Assembly: GCA_036567985.1 (NCBI GenBank)
Contig: DATCTK010000068.1
Location: 1-23,119 of the forward strand
Length of the DNA: 23,119 nt
Source of the DNA: SZUA-229 sp036567985
GTDB lineage: Bacteria; Pseudomonadota; Gammaproteobacteria; SZUA-229
Reading direction: 5' to 3'
The position numbers and the translations under genes were made by a program. Positions 12,729-20,498 of the stretch are shown one piece after another (position 1 is the stretch's first letter; the number at the start of each line of letters is the position of its first letter). Below the pieces are notes generated by a model. It saw nothing but the letters and a program-made list of their open reading frames with translations, was not told the origin of the DNA and made no database searches.

Positions 12729-14242
12729 TACTGGTTACTGTAAAGGTCTATGCCCGCCAGCGTATCGGCATATTCACGCATGCTTTTCGATGCATCTGAA
12801 CGCAACTGTTCCAGGTGATCAAGGTATGCTGCATCCACATCACCGGTGATGTACTCACCGTTAAAGCAGGAGCAGTCAAACTGTTTAATGTTATTGTTGC
12901 TGTACTGTACCGCCTTGACCAGATCTTCCAGATCCTGGTACACCAGCCAGTCGGCACCAATTTCCCTGGTGATTTCCTCAATAGTACGATTATCGGCAAC
13001 GAACTCTTTCGGTGACGGCATATCTATGCCATACACATTAGGGTGGCGCACCGGGGGCGCAGCGGATGCCATATAAACATTTTTCGCGCCGGCTTCACGC
13101 GCCATCTGGATAATCTGCTTGGAGGTGGTGCCACGCACAATCGAGTCGTCCACCAGCAATACGTTCTTATCCTTGAACTCAAGGTCGATGGCATTGAGTT
13201 TCTGACGTACCGATTTTTTACGCTGGGTCTGCCCCGGCATAATAAAGGTACGACCGATATAACGGTTTTTAATAAAGCCTTCACGGTATTTAACGTTCAG
13301 ATGAAACGCCACTTCCAGCGCGGCGGTACGACTGGTGTCGGGAATTGGAATCACCACATCGATATCATGCTGTGGACGCTCCTTGAGTATTTTCTGCACC
13401 AGGGTTTTACCCATGCGCAAACGCGCCTTGTACACCGAAATATCATCAATGATTGAATCGGGGCGGGCAAAGTACACGTATTCAAAAATACAGGGCACAT
13501 TTTTCGGATCCTGTGCACACTGCCGCGTCGTCAGGTTACCTTCGATATCGATATACAGCGCCTCGCCCGGCTGCAGATCACGCACCAGTTTGAAACCCAG
13601 TGCATGCAGCGCAACACTTTCCGATGCCACCATGTACTCGACGCCTTCATCGGTTTCACGTTTACCGAAGCAGGCGGGACGAATGCCGAAAGGATCACGA
13701 AATGCCAGCACACCCTTGCCAACAATAGTGGACACCACCGCATAGCCGCCGCGACAACGACGGTGAACGCCTTCAACAGCCTTGAAAATTTCTTCTGAAG
13801 TCACCTGCAGTTTATTCAGCGCCTGCAGCTCGTGGGCAAACACATTAAGCAGAATTTCCGAATCGGATTCTGTATTGATATGGCGTAAATCATCCTGGTA
13901 CAACTGGTCTTTAAGCTCTGCTGCATTGGTTAAATTGCCGTTATGCGCCATTGCAATACCGTAGGGCGAGTTCACATAAAACGGCTGGGCTTCTGCAGCG
14001 GAAGAACAGCCCGCAGTCGGGTAACGCACATGACCTATGCCCATATTACCCACCAGCTGCACCATGTTATCGGCACGAAACACATCGCTTACCAGTCCGT
14101 TACCCTTACGCAGGTGAAACTTGTTACCATCACTGGTGACAATACCTGCAGCGTCCTGTCCACGATGCTGTAACAGGGTTAACGCATCGTATAACAATTG
14201 ATTAACAGGACTTCGGCCAACTATACCGACTATACCGCACAT
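12728..14242 (-). CDS. purF: Amidophosphoribosyltransferase PurF
   Basis: PurF catalyses the first committed step of purine synthesis, making phosphoribosylamine from PRPP and glutamine. Length (504 residues) is that of the enterobacterial-type enzyme. The N-terminal nucleophile is Cys2 in Met-Cys-Gly-Ile-Val-Gly-Ile, exposed after removal of Met. The glutaminase domain continues with Leu-Gln-His-Arg-Gly-Gln-Asp and Gly-His-Val-Arg-Tyr. The phosphoribosyltransferase half shows the PRPP motif Val-Leu-Leu-Val-Asp-Asp-Ser-Ile-Val-Arg-Gly-Thr-Thr. The ATG is preceded by GAGGT at five bases. It lies 33 bases downstream of cvpA and is overlapped by the next gene. No PurR box of the E. coli kind was seen. 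Confidence 0.98.
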   Translation of the reverse strand: MCGIVGIVGRSPVNQLLYDALTLLQHRGQDAAGIVTSDGNKFHLRKGNGLVSDVFRADNMVQLVGNMGIGHVRYPTAGCSSAAEAQPFYVNSPYGIAMAHNGNLTNAAELKDQLYQDDLRHINTESDSEILLNVFAHELQALNKLQVTSEEIFKAVEGVHRRCRGGYAVVSTIVGKGVLAFRDPFGIRPACFGKRETDEGVEYMVASESVALHALGFKLVRDLQPGEALYIDIEGNLTTRQCAQDPKNVPCIFEYVYFARPDSIIDDISVYKARLRMGKTLVQKILKERPQHDIDVVIPIPDTSRTAALEVAFHLNVKYREGFIKNRYIGRTFIMPGQTQRKKSVRQKLNAIDLEFKDKNVLLVDDSIVRGTTSKQIIQMAREAGAKNVYMASAAPPVRHPNVYGIDMPSPKEFVADNRTIEEITREIGADWLVYQDLEDLVKAVQYSNNNIKQFDCSCFNGEYITGDVDAAYLDHLEQLRSDASKSMREYADTLAGIDLYSNQ

Positions 14243-14275
14243 AGATACCTCAACTACAGGTCTGCTCGACCTGAA

Positions 14276-14764
14276 TTAATATGAAAAATATTTCGCCACG
14301 TCATCCGGCAAATAACCCTGTAGCCAGGTTGCCAGTGATTCAAAACGCTCTATCAGAATGGAGGACTGCCACCAGTCATAACTGGGCGCCTGGGTTAAAC
14401 CAGCAACAAATACCAGCGCTACCACAACCACCAGCCCCAGGGAAAAACCGATCACCATACCCAGCACCCGATCCAGCCCACTAAGCCCGGTTTTGCTGAC
14501 AAACTGACGCACCAGAAAACTGACCACCGCACCCACCATTAAAGTCAGCACAAACAGAATACCCATCGCGGCAGCCAGGCGCATCGGCGGCGACTCGATC
14601 GAGGTTAGTAACGAGGACGCTAGATTGGGGGCAAAATTAAACGACACCATGCTGGCGGCGACCCAGGTGCCAAGCGCAATGGCAATTTTTACAAAACCCC
14701 AGATAAGCCCCAGTACCAGTAAAACCGCAATAATAATAACGATTCCAAAATCCACCAGTGTCAT
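14276..14764 (-). CDS. cvpA: CvpA family inner-membrane protein
   Basis: CvpA was found through colicin V production and is linked to envelope integrity and bile resistance in enteric bacteria; its exact biochemical role is not settled. The 162-residue protein has four predicted membrane segments (about 4-22, 25-50, 62-86 and 100-126) with the family start Val-Asp-Phe-Gly-Ile-Val. It also has the typical Gly-Phe-Val and Gly-Leu-Ser-Gly-Leu-Asp-Arg-Val-Leu-Gly stretch at about 93-102. A GGGGA precedes the ATG at good spacing. It sits immediately before purF, the standard arrangement from E. coli to Pseudomonas. Confidence 0.95.
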   Translation of the reverse strand: MTLVDFGIVIIIAVLLVLGLIWGFVKIAIALGTWVAASMVSFNFAPNLASSLLTSIESPPMRLAAAMGILFVLTLMVGAVVSFLVRQFVSKTGLSGLDRVLGMVIGFSLGLVVVVALVFVAGLTQAPSYDWWQSSILIERFESLATWLQGYLPDDVAKYFSY

Positions 14765-14791
14765 TCAGCGTCCCCATTGTATAAAGTGGCA

Positions 14792-14800
14792 ATCATAGCA
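14792..14800 (-). promoter_or_regulatory. Possible extended -10 promoter for cvpA-purF
   Basis: On the minus strand TGCTATGAT matches the extended -10 form TGnTATAAT with one change. Transcription would start near 14784, about 20 bases before cvpA, just ahead of a GGGGA ribosome-binding site. There is no recognisable -35 box. A short perfect inverted repeat (GCCGAT, seven bases, ATCGGC) lies just upstream at 14821-14839 and could be a hairpin after dedD or an operator. Confidence 0.4.
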
Positions 14801-14870
14801 AATTGCCCCACTGGCATCACGCCGATAGAACACATCGGCAGGCGTATGATGGCACACAGCGACTTTCCTC

Positions 14871-15329
14871 TCATGGATGCTGCACCACCATGCCATTAAT
14901 ATCTTCCTTGCGGCGGATTTCTTCACGCAGTACTTCAAGCTGTTGCTGATCCAGTTCAGGCCCTATGCGTACCCGGTAGCTGTTGCCATCGGGAGAACGC
15001 TGCACATCCACATAGCTGGCATAACCTTTGGCGCGTAAATTATCCCGCATCGCCTCGGCATTGCGTTTCTGCGAAAAGCTGCCTACCTGTAATGCCCAGG
15101 CATGGATAGTGGATTCTTCCGGCTTGATCTGCCGGTTAATCGTCTCGTCACTTTCCCGTGCCGCCATGTAATCGGCAATGGGTTTCAGCTCTGCTTTTTC
15201 CGGCATCTGCACCTGCTCACCATAACGGGATTTATGCCCGGAGCCATCAAACCACTCCGGCAACAGAATTACCATAAAAGCGGCCAGCACAATCGCGCCG
15301 ATTAAACGTTTTCTGAGTTTCTTATCCAA
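14871..15329 (-). CDS. dedD: SPOR-domain cell division protein DedD
   Basis: DedD is a single-pass membrane protein that binds denuded septal peptidoglycan and helps constriction during division. The 152-residue protein starts with Met-Asp-Lys-Lys-Leu-Arg-Lys-Arg-Leu-Ile, followed by a membrane helix at about 9-27 and Glu-Trp-Phe-Asp-Gly-Ser-Gly, both typical of DedD. A linker leads to the SPOR domain at about 78-150, marked by Trp-Ala-Leu-Gln-Val-Gly-Ser-Phe, Ala-Met-Arg-Asp-Asn-Leu-Arg-Ala and Tyr-Arg-Val-Arg-Ile-Gly-Pro. The length is shorter than the E. coli protein but normal for this genomic place. It lies between folC and cvpA, as in E. coli and Pseudomonas. Confidence 0.92.
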   Translation of the reverse strand: MDKKLRKRLIGAIVLAAFMVILLPEWFDGSGHKSRYGEQVQMPEKAELKPIADYMAARESDETINRQIKPEESTIHAWALQVGSFSQKRNAEAMRDNLRAKGYASYVDVQRSPDGNSYRVRIGPELDQQQLEVLREEIRRKEDINGMVVQHP

Positions 15330-15358
15330 TCCGGTTTCCAGTATGACCGAGCATGTCG

Positions 15359-16681
15359 TTAGCTATCCGCGTCTTGTGCAGACGCAGCATACTCTGTCGT
15401 AAAAAACGCTGTCGCTTCGGCGACCGTGTAGAAGGAGCCGAAGACAATAATGCGGTCGTTTACAGCGGCCTGTTGAGCTGCCTGCGCACAGGCTTCGGCC
15501 ACGGTTTCACAGGCGCTAAGTCTAACACCTGCGTGCAGCTCACGCACCGCCTGTGCCATGTTTTTTGCAGGCAGGCCACGGGGCACATCCAGCCCTGCGG
15601 TGCACCAGCTATCCACCACCGGCTGCATCATCTGCAATACCTCATGCACCGCCTTGTCCGCCAGCATGGCCACCACTGCTATAGTCTTTGCAGATGGGGA
15701 TGCTGTCTGTTGCAGCAGCTGTGCCAGTACCTGGGCCGACTGCTGATTATGCGCCACATCTACCCACACCGCCGGCTGCAACAGCAGTTGCTGAAAACGC
15801 CCCGCCAGCTGCACCCGCTGCAGGCCCTGGGCAATGGTTTGCGGGGTCACACAATCAAGCGCCTGCCCTGCCTTTTCACGTAGCGCTTCAATCGCCAGTA
15901 TCGCCGCTGCGGCATTCTGTAACTGGAACTCACCCTGCAGCGCAGGTACTGGCAGGTGTGAAAACTCGATGTCCGTCGAGCGAAGCTGCCAGCCAGCATC
16001 CGCTGAGCGGTCATACTGATAATCAATGCCTTTGCGGATAAGTTTTGCCCCTAGCGCACCAGCATGCTGCAACAGTGTGGCAGGCGGGTCATCGAAGGCA
16101 ATTATCGCCGGGCGCGCAGCACGCATAATGCCGGCCTTTTCACGTGCAATGCTTTCCCTGTCGGTCCCCAGCCAGTCCACATGATCAATATCGATACTGG
16201 TAATCACTGCCACATCGGTATCAATCACATTCACTGCATCCAGCCGACCGCCCAGCCCGACTTCCAGCACCGCCACATCCACCTGCTGCTGCGCAAAAAT
16301 CAGCAGCGCCGCCAGTGTGCCGAATTCAAAGAAGGTTAAGGGCAGCGAACCTCTGGCCTGGTCTATGGCATCAAAGGCCTGGCACAGCATCTCGTCGCTC
16401 ACCGGCTGCTGCAGCAGGCGTATGCGTTCGTTATAGGCCAGAATATGCGGCGAGGTATAGCAACCGACCTTAAGACCGGATTCACTCAGAATGGACTCCA
16501 CCAGCGCCACGCTGGAGCCTTTGCCATTGGTGCCGGCGATGGTGATTACCGGACAGGGGTAATCCGCTGACAGCTGCAGTTTTTGCAGAACCTCGGCAAC
16601 CCGTTGCAGACCCAGATCAATGGTTCGGGGATTGAGGCTTTCCTGCCAGTCAAGCCAGTCGGCGAGTGAGTTAAATCGCAT
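15359..16681 (-). CDS. folC: Bifunctional dihydrofolate synthase / folylpolyglutamate synthase
   Basis: FolC adds glutamate to dihydropteroate and then further glutamates to folates, using ATP, in the cytoplasm. The 440-residue protein has the Mur-ligase-type P-loop Gly-Thr-Asn-Gly-Lys-Gly-Ser at 50-56. The substrate loop Tyr-Thr-Ser-Pro-His-Ile follows, then Tyr-Asn-Glu-Arg-Ile-Arg, Thr-Phe-Phe-Glu-Phe-Gly-Thr, Val-Gly-Leu-Gly-Gly-Arg-Leu-Asp-Ala and Ile-Asp-Ile-Asp-His. The C-terminal domain carries Asp-Val-Ala-His-Asn-Gln and ends with Phe-Gly-Ser-Phe-Tyr-Thr-Val-Ala-Glu. The ribosome-binding site is weak. It follows accD after about 100 bases that include a strong hairpin. Confidence 0.97.
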   Translation of the reverse strand: MRFNSLADWLDWQESLNPRTIDLGLQRVAEVLQKLQLSADYPCPVITIAGTNGKGSSVALVESILSESGLKVGCYTSPHILAYNERIRLLQQPVSDEMLCQAFDAIDQARGSLPLTFFEFGTLAALLIFAQQQVDVAVLEVGLGGRLDAVNVIDTDVAVITSIDIDHVDWLGTDRESIAREKAGIMRAARPAIIAFDDPPATLLQHAGALGAKLIRKGIDYQYDRSADAGWQLRSTDIEFSHLPVPALQGEFQLQNAAAAILAIEALREKAGQALDCVTPQTIAQGLQRVQLAGRFQQLLLQPAVWVDVAHNQQSAQVLAQLLQQTASPSAKTIAVVAMLADKAVHEVLQMMQPVVDSWCTAGLDVPRGLPAKNMAQAVRELHAGVRLSACETVAEACAQAAQQAAVNDRIIVFGSFYTVAEATAFFTTEYAASAQDADS

Positions 16682-16724
16682 TCGGTTCTATGTCTTTACG
16701 GGTAATAGCAATGGGATTACTGGT

Positions 16725-16756
16725 CGGTTTTGAACCGGCCTGCGATAGCAGGCCGG
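16725..16756 (-). other. Two overlapping hairpins between accD and folC
   Basis: A perfect nine-base stem, CCGGCCTGC and its complement, with a four-base loop spans 16735-16756. A second perfect five-base stem (CGGTT and AACCG around TTG) spans 16725-16737 and shares three bases with the first, so both cannot form at once. On the minus-strand transcript the large hairpin comes first. No T run follows, so this is not a standard terminator. It may protect the accD mRNA end or tune folC expression. Confidence 0.55.
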
Positions 16757-16782
16757 CGAAGAGTCCGGCAAATAGTTGTGGA

Positions 16783-17646
16783 TTATGCGGCGGGTTTATT
16801 CTGCAGCATGCTGAGAATACTCGCCAGCTTGTCGCGCATATCACGGCGGTCGATGATCTGATCAATCGCACCGTGTTCCAGCAAAAATTCGCTGCGCTGA
16901 AAACCTTCTGGCAGGGTTTCACGCACGGTCTGTTCAATCACCCGCGGGCCGGCAAAGCCGATCAGCGCATTGGGTTCACCGATATTAATATCCCCCAGCA
17001 TGGCCAGACTGGCAGACACACCGCCCATGGTCGGATCCGTCATCACCGAAATAAACGGCACACCCCGTTGCGACATTTTCTGCAACACCGCCGAGGTTTT
17101 CGACATCTGCATCAGCGAGAACAGCGATTCCTGCATGCGCGCACCACCGGAGGCAGAAAAGCAGACCAGTGGAATATCATGGGCCAGCGCCACATTGGCG
17201 GCACGTACAAACTTCTCACCCACCACCGACCCCATGGAGCCACCCATAAACTTGAATTCAAATGCGGCGGCCACCACGGGCAGGGATTTCACCTGACCCT
17301 TGATCACCACCAGCACATCATTTTCGCCGGTGGCTTTTTGCGCTGCGCTGATACGGTCCTTGTATTTCTTACTGTCCCTGAATTTCAGTATATCCAAGGG
17401 CTTTACATTGGCGGCGATTTCTTCCCGCGGTTCTTCATCAAGAAACATATCCAGTCGGCGCCGCGCACCCATGCGCATATGATGGCTGCACTTGGGACAG
17501 ACCTCGTAATTGCGTTCCAGCTCTGCACGGTAGAGCACTGCACTGCAGGCATCGCATTTGGTCCACAGACCTTCCGGCACCGAGCCTTTTTTATCGTTGC
17601 CTTCGGTGCGAATTCGCGAGGGCATTAATTTTTCAAACCAGTTCAT
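16783..17646 (-). CDS. accD: Acetyl-CoA carboxylase carboxyltransferase subunit beta
   Basis: AccD and AccA form the carboxyltransferase that moves CO2 from biotin to acetyl-CoA, giving malonyl-CoA for fatty acids. The N-terminal zinc ribbon is visible as Cys31-x2-Cys34 and Cys50-x2-Cys53. The crotonase-like carboxyltransferase domain follows, with Val-Ala-Ala-Phe-Glu-Phe-Lys-Phe-Met-Gly-Gly-Ser-Met-Gly-Ser-Val-Val-Gly at about 127-145. After it come Ser-Ala-Ser-Gly-Gly-Ala-Arg-Met-Gln-Glu and Pro-Thr-Met-Gly-Gly-Val-Ser-Ala-Ser. Length (287) is typical. It begins 47 bases after trpA, with an AAGG in the usual region before the ATG. The trpA-accD-folC order is widespread in gammaproteobacteria. 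Confidence 0.98.
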   Translation of the reverse strand: MNWFEKLMPSRIRTEGNDKKGSVPEGLWTKCDACSAVLYRAELERNYEVCPKCSHHMRMGARRRLDMFLDEEPREEIAANVKPLDILKFRDSKKYKDRISAAQKATGENDVLVVIKGQVKSLPVVAAAFEFKFMGGSMGSVVGEKFVRAANVALAHDIPLVCFSASGGARMQESLFSLMQMSKTSAVLQKMSQRGVPFISVMTDPTMGGVSASLAMLGDINIGEPNALIGFAGPRVIEQTVRETLPEGFQRSEFLLEHGAIDQIIDRRDMRDKLASILSMLQNKPAA

Positions 17647-17693
17647 TGTTCGAGACCTTTTTGCAACTAGCCGGCGCAGTATTGCCTGCTGTT

Positions 17694-18506
17694 TTATTTA
17701 ACGTTCTTATCCATTGCCTGGCGCATGGATGATAATAGCTCACACACCTGCTGAGAAATTTTTTGCGGGTTATCGGCATTTTCTGCAACGCGATTCACAA
17801 CCGCACTGCCCACCACAACCGCATCGGCCACCGCTGCCACTTTTGCCGCAGACTCAGCATCACGGATACCGAAGCCGACACCCACCGGCACACTGGTGTG
17901 CGTACGAATCTGGTTTACTTTCTCCACCACCGCTTCCACATCCAGATTGGCCGCGCCGGTGACACCTTTGAGTGATACATAATAAACAAAACCGCTGGCC
18001 TGGTCACAGATCATCTGCATGCGTGCATCGGTACTGGTGGGGGCGAGAAGAAAGATCGGATCGATCTGTTTCTCTTTCAGTATACGGATCAGCTCTTCCC
18101 CTTCTTCCGGTGGCAGGTCTACCAGAATCAGGCCGTCCACGCCAACCTCGGCGGCGGCATCGGCAAAGCGCTGATAGCCCATAACTTCCACTGGATTAAG
18201 ATAACCCATCAGTACAATCGGCGTATCCGCATCCCGGCTGCGAAATTCCTTTACCATGCCCAGCACATCGGTGAGGCTGACATTGTGTTCCAGCGCGCGC
18301 TCACAGGCCGCCTGGATCACCGGGCCTTCGGCCATCGGGTCGGAAAAGGGAATACCCAGCTCCAGTATATTGGCGCCGGCGTCGACCATGTCATGCATCA
18401 GTCCCACGGTGACATAGGGCTGCGGATCACCTGCGGTGATAAACGGGATTAAGGCCGTTTTATGTTCAGCTTTTAATGCGGCAAAGGTTGCGGATAAACG
18501 ACTCAC
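17694..18506 (-). CDS. trpA: Tryptophan synthase alpha subunit
   Basis: TrpA cleaves indole-3-glycerol phosphate and passes indole to TrpB. The 270-residue TIM-barrel protein aligns with E. coli and Salmonella TrpA without gaps at its start, so numbering is the same. The catalytic Glu49 is present in Leu-Glu-Leu-Gly-Ile-Pro-Phe. The second catalytic acid, normally Asp60, is Glu here (Met-Ala-Glu-Gly-Pro-Val). Other conserved parts are intact: Leu-Met-Gly-Tyr-Leu-Asn-Pro, Val-Asp-Leu-Pro-Pro-Glu-Glu, Phe-Val-Tyr-Tyr-Val-Ser-Leu-Lys-Gly-Val-Thr-Gly and Gly-Phe-Gly-Ile-Arg. It overlaps the trpB stop by four bases. Confidence 0.97.
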   Translation of the reverse strand: MSRLSATFAALKAEHKTALIPFITAGDPQPYVTVGLMHDMVDAGANILELGIPFSDPMAEGPVIQAACERALEHNVSLTDVLGMVKEFRSRDADTPIVLMGYLNPVEVMGYQRFADAAAEVGVDGLILVDLPPEEGEELIRILKEKQIDPIFLLAPTSTDARMQMICDQASGFVYYVSLKGVTGAANLDVEAVVEKVNQIRTHTSVPVGVGFGIRDAESAAKVAAVADAVVVGSAVVNRVAENADNPQKISQQVCELLSSMRQAMDKNVK

Positions 18507-19720
18507 AGCTTGATCCCTTCTATTTCGGCAATGGTGTTGATGTCTTTGTCACCGCGACCCGACAGGTTGACGATAATGATCTGATCCCTGTCCATGGTGG
18601 GCGCCAGCTTTTCCGCATAGGCCAGCGCATGGCTGGATTCCAGCGCGGGGATAATGCCTTCAGTGCGGGTCAGTTTATGAAATGCTGCCAGCGCTTCCTT
18701 GTCGGTCACACTGTCGTAGGTGACACGGCCACAGTCTTTTAACCAGGCGTGCTCGGGACCGACACCCGGGTAATCCAGGCCGGCCGACACACAATGGGTT
18801 TCGATAATCTGGCCGTTCATGTCTTCCATCAGGTAGGTGCGGTTGCCGTGCAATACGCCGGGTTTGCCGGCACACAGCGGTGCCGCGTGATTGGGTGTAT
18901 CCACGCCATCGCCGCCGCCTTCAACACCGTAAATCGCCACCGACTCATCCGCCAGAAACGGATGGAATAAACCGATGGCATTGGAACCACCGCCCACACA
19001 GGCCACCAGCGCATCGGGTAAACGGCCCGCCTGCGCCTGGATCTGGCGTTTGGCTTCACGTCCGATGACGGTCTGGAAATCACGCACCATCGCCGGATAG
19101 GGATGCGGCCCGGCGACTGTGCCGATAATATAGAAGGTGTCATCCACATTGGTCACCCAGTCACGCATGGCTTCGTTGAGCGCGTCCTTGAGGGTTCTCG
19201 AACCGGATTTAACCGGCACAACGGTGGCACCCAGCAGTTTCATGCGGTACACATTCGGCGCCTGACGCTTGACGTCTTCCTCGCCCATATACACCACGCA
19301 TTCCATACCGAAACGTGCCGCGACCGTGGCCGATGCCACACCGTGCTGGCCCGCACCGGTTTCCGCAATCACCCGTTTCTTACCCATATGGCGAGCCAGC
19401 AGTGCCTGGCCGATGGTGTTATTGATCTTATGCGCGCCCGTGTGATTCAGGTCTTCCCGTTTGAGATAAATCTGTGCGCCACCCAGTTCGCGGGACCAGC
19501 GTTCCGCATGGTAAAGCGGGCTGGGGCGTCCCACATAGTGTGCAAGATCGCGGTCGAACTCCGCCTGGAACTGCGGGTCATTTTTAATTTTCTCGTAGGC
19601 CTGACGCAGCTCTTCAATCGGCTCCATCAGGGTTTCCGCTACGAATTTACCGCCATACACACCAAAGTGGCCGCGTGCATCGGGCATTGCATCATAATCT
19701 TTACAGCTGTTATCGCTCAT
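18503..19720 (-). CDS. trpB: Tryptophan synthase beta subunit
   Basis: TrpB condenses indole with serine to tryptophan, using PLP. The 405-residue protein has the family start Gly-His-Phe-Gly-Val-Tyr-Gly-Gly-Lys-Phe-Val-Ala-Glu-Thr-Leu, the PLP lysine Lys98 in His-Thr-Gly-Ala-His-Lys-Ile-Asn-Asn, and the Glu-Thr-Gly-Ala-Gly-Gln-His-Gly segment. It also has the phosphate-binding Gly-Gly-Gly-Ser-Asn-Ala-Ile and the C-terminal Ser-Gly-Arg-Gly-Asp-Lys-Asp. It is a TrpB1-type enzyme. Its ATG overlaps the trpF stop by one base and its stop overlaps trpA by four, so trpFBA form a tightly coupled operon. Confidence 0.98.
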   Translation of the reverse strand: MSDNSCKDYDAMPDARGHFGVYGGKFVAETLMEPIEELRQAYEKIKNDPQFQAEFDRDLAHYVGRPSPLYHAERWSRELGGAQIYLKREDLNHTGAHKINNTIGQALLARHMGKKRVIAETGAGQHGVASATVAARFGMECVVYMGEEDVKRQAPNVYRMKLLGATVVPVKSGSRTLKDALNEAMRDWVTNVDDTFYIIGTVAGPHPYPAMVRDFQTVIGREAKRQIQAQAGRLPDALVACVGGGSNAIGLFHPFLADESVAIYGVEGGGDGVDTPNHAAPLCAGKPGVLHGNRTYLMEDMNGQIIETHCVSAGLDYPGVGPEHAWLKDCGRVTYDSVTDKEALAAFHKLTRTEGIIPALESSHALAYAEKLAPTMDRDQIIIVNLSGRGDKDINTIAEIEGIKL

Positions 19721-20370
19721 TACTCATACTCGCAATCAACACGTTTAATCTGCTGCATTAAACGCGTCATTAATTGAATGTCCTTAACCCCGGGGCTGGC
19801 CTCTACCCCTGAACTCAGGTCAACCCCATAGGGCCGAACCTGGGCAATCGCCTGCGCCACATTATCCGCATTAAGGCCACCAGCGAGAATAACTTTCTCC
19901 CGCAGCGCCGCTGGAATCCGCGACCAGTCGAAGGTTTTACCGGTACCACCCGCAGCACCCTGCACATGGCTGTCCAGCAATATGCCGCGGGCTTCGCTGT
20001 ATTCTCCGACCAGCTGCTGCAGCTGATGTTCACCCTCAACCCCTAACGCCTTGATATAGGGCCGGGCAAATGAAGCGCAGAATTCGGCACTTTCGCTGCC
20101 ATGAAACTGCAGCAGGTCGATATTCAGCTCATCGATCACCTGCTGCACAAGGGCACGCTCGGGATTGAGAAACAGCGCCACCGAGGTGACAAAGGCCGGC
20201 AGTGCCTGACAGATCTGTTGTGCCCTGGCCAGCTCGACATGGCGCGGGCTTTTTGCGTAGAACACCAGGCCAATCGCATCCACACCCAGCCGTGCTGCAG
20301 CCAGGGCATCCTCTGGCCGGGTAATGCCGCAAATTTTCACACGTGTTCTTGTTTGCATCTCGGATGGCAT
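19720..20370 (-). CDS. trpF: Phosphoribosylanthranilate isomerase
   Basis: TrpF isomerises phosphoribosylanthranilate in tryptophan synthesis. It has 216 residues from the first ATG. The active-site Cys is in Val-Lys-Ile-Cys-Gly-Ile-Thr-Arg near the start, the catalytic Asp in Ile-Leu-Leu-Asp-Ser, and the phosphate-binding motifs are Gly-Gly-Thr-Gly-Lys-Thr-Phe-Asp-Trp and Leu-Ala-Gly-Gly-Leu. The end is Gly-Val-Asp-Leu-Ser-Ser-Gly-Val-Glu, the family signature. An in-frame ATG at 20358 would remove four residues and places the protein closer to the usual family start; neither start has a good ribosome-binding site. Confidence 0.97.
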   Translation of the reverse strand: MPSEMQTRTRVKICGITRPEDALAAARLGVDAIGLVFYAKSPRHVELARAQQICQALPAFVTSVALFLNPERALVQQVIDELNIDLLQFHGSESAEFCASFARPYIKALGVEGEHQLQQLVGEYSEARGILLDSHVQGAAGGTGKTFDWSRIPAALREKVILAGGLNADNVAQAIAQVRPYGVDLSSGVEASPGVKDIQLMTRLMQQIKRVDCEYE

Positions 20371-20498
20371 AGGTGTGTTGATTACCGATACTCGGCAAAA
20401 GACGGAATTTTAACAGAAAATACACCGCGTTTTAGCAAACACCTTAACTTAATTGTATTTTTCATGACGGTGGCTTAAAGACCTGTACACCTCGACAT
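20371..20498. other. Spacer between truA and trpF
   Basis: This 128-base spacer becomes AT-rich toward trpF and could hold the trpFBA promoter. TTGCTA and TGTTAA lie on the minus strand with 17 bases between them, but the match to the housekeeping consensus is poor. No leader peptide rich in Trp codons and no attenuator hairpin with a T run was seen. No convincing terminator follows truA. Confidence 0.3.

Noticed and set aside
14821..14839. PurR operator before cvpA-purF
   Set aside because: The short inverted repeat there does not match the E. coli PurR box, and no other copy was seen near purF.
16690..17628. Plus-strand 312-residue open frame opposite accD
   Set aside because: It is fully antisense to a clear accD gene, is rich in His, Arg and Gly as expected for a shadow frame, and shows no domain.
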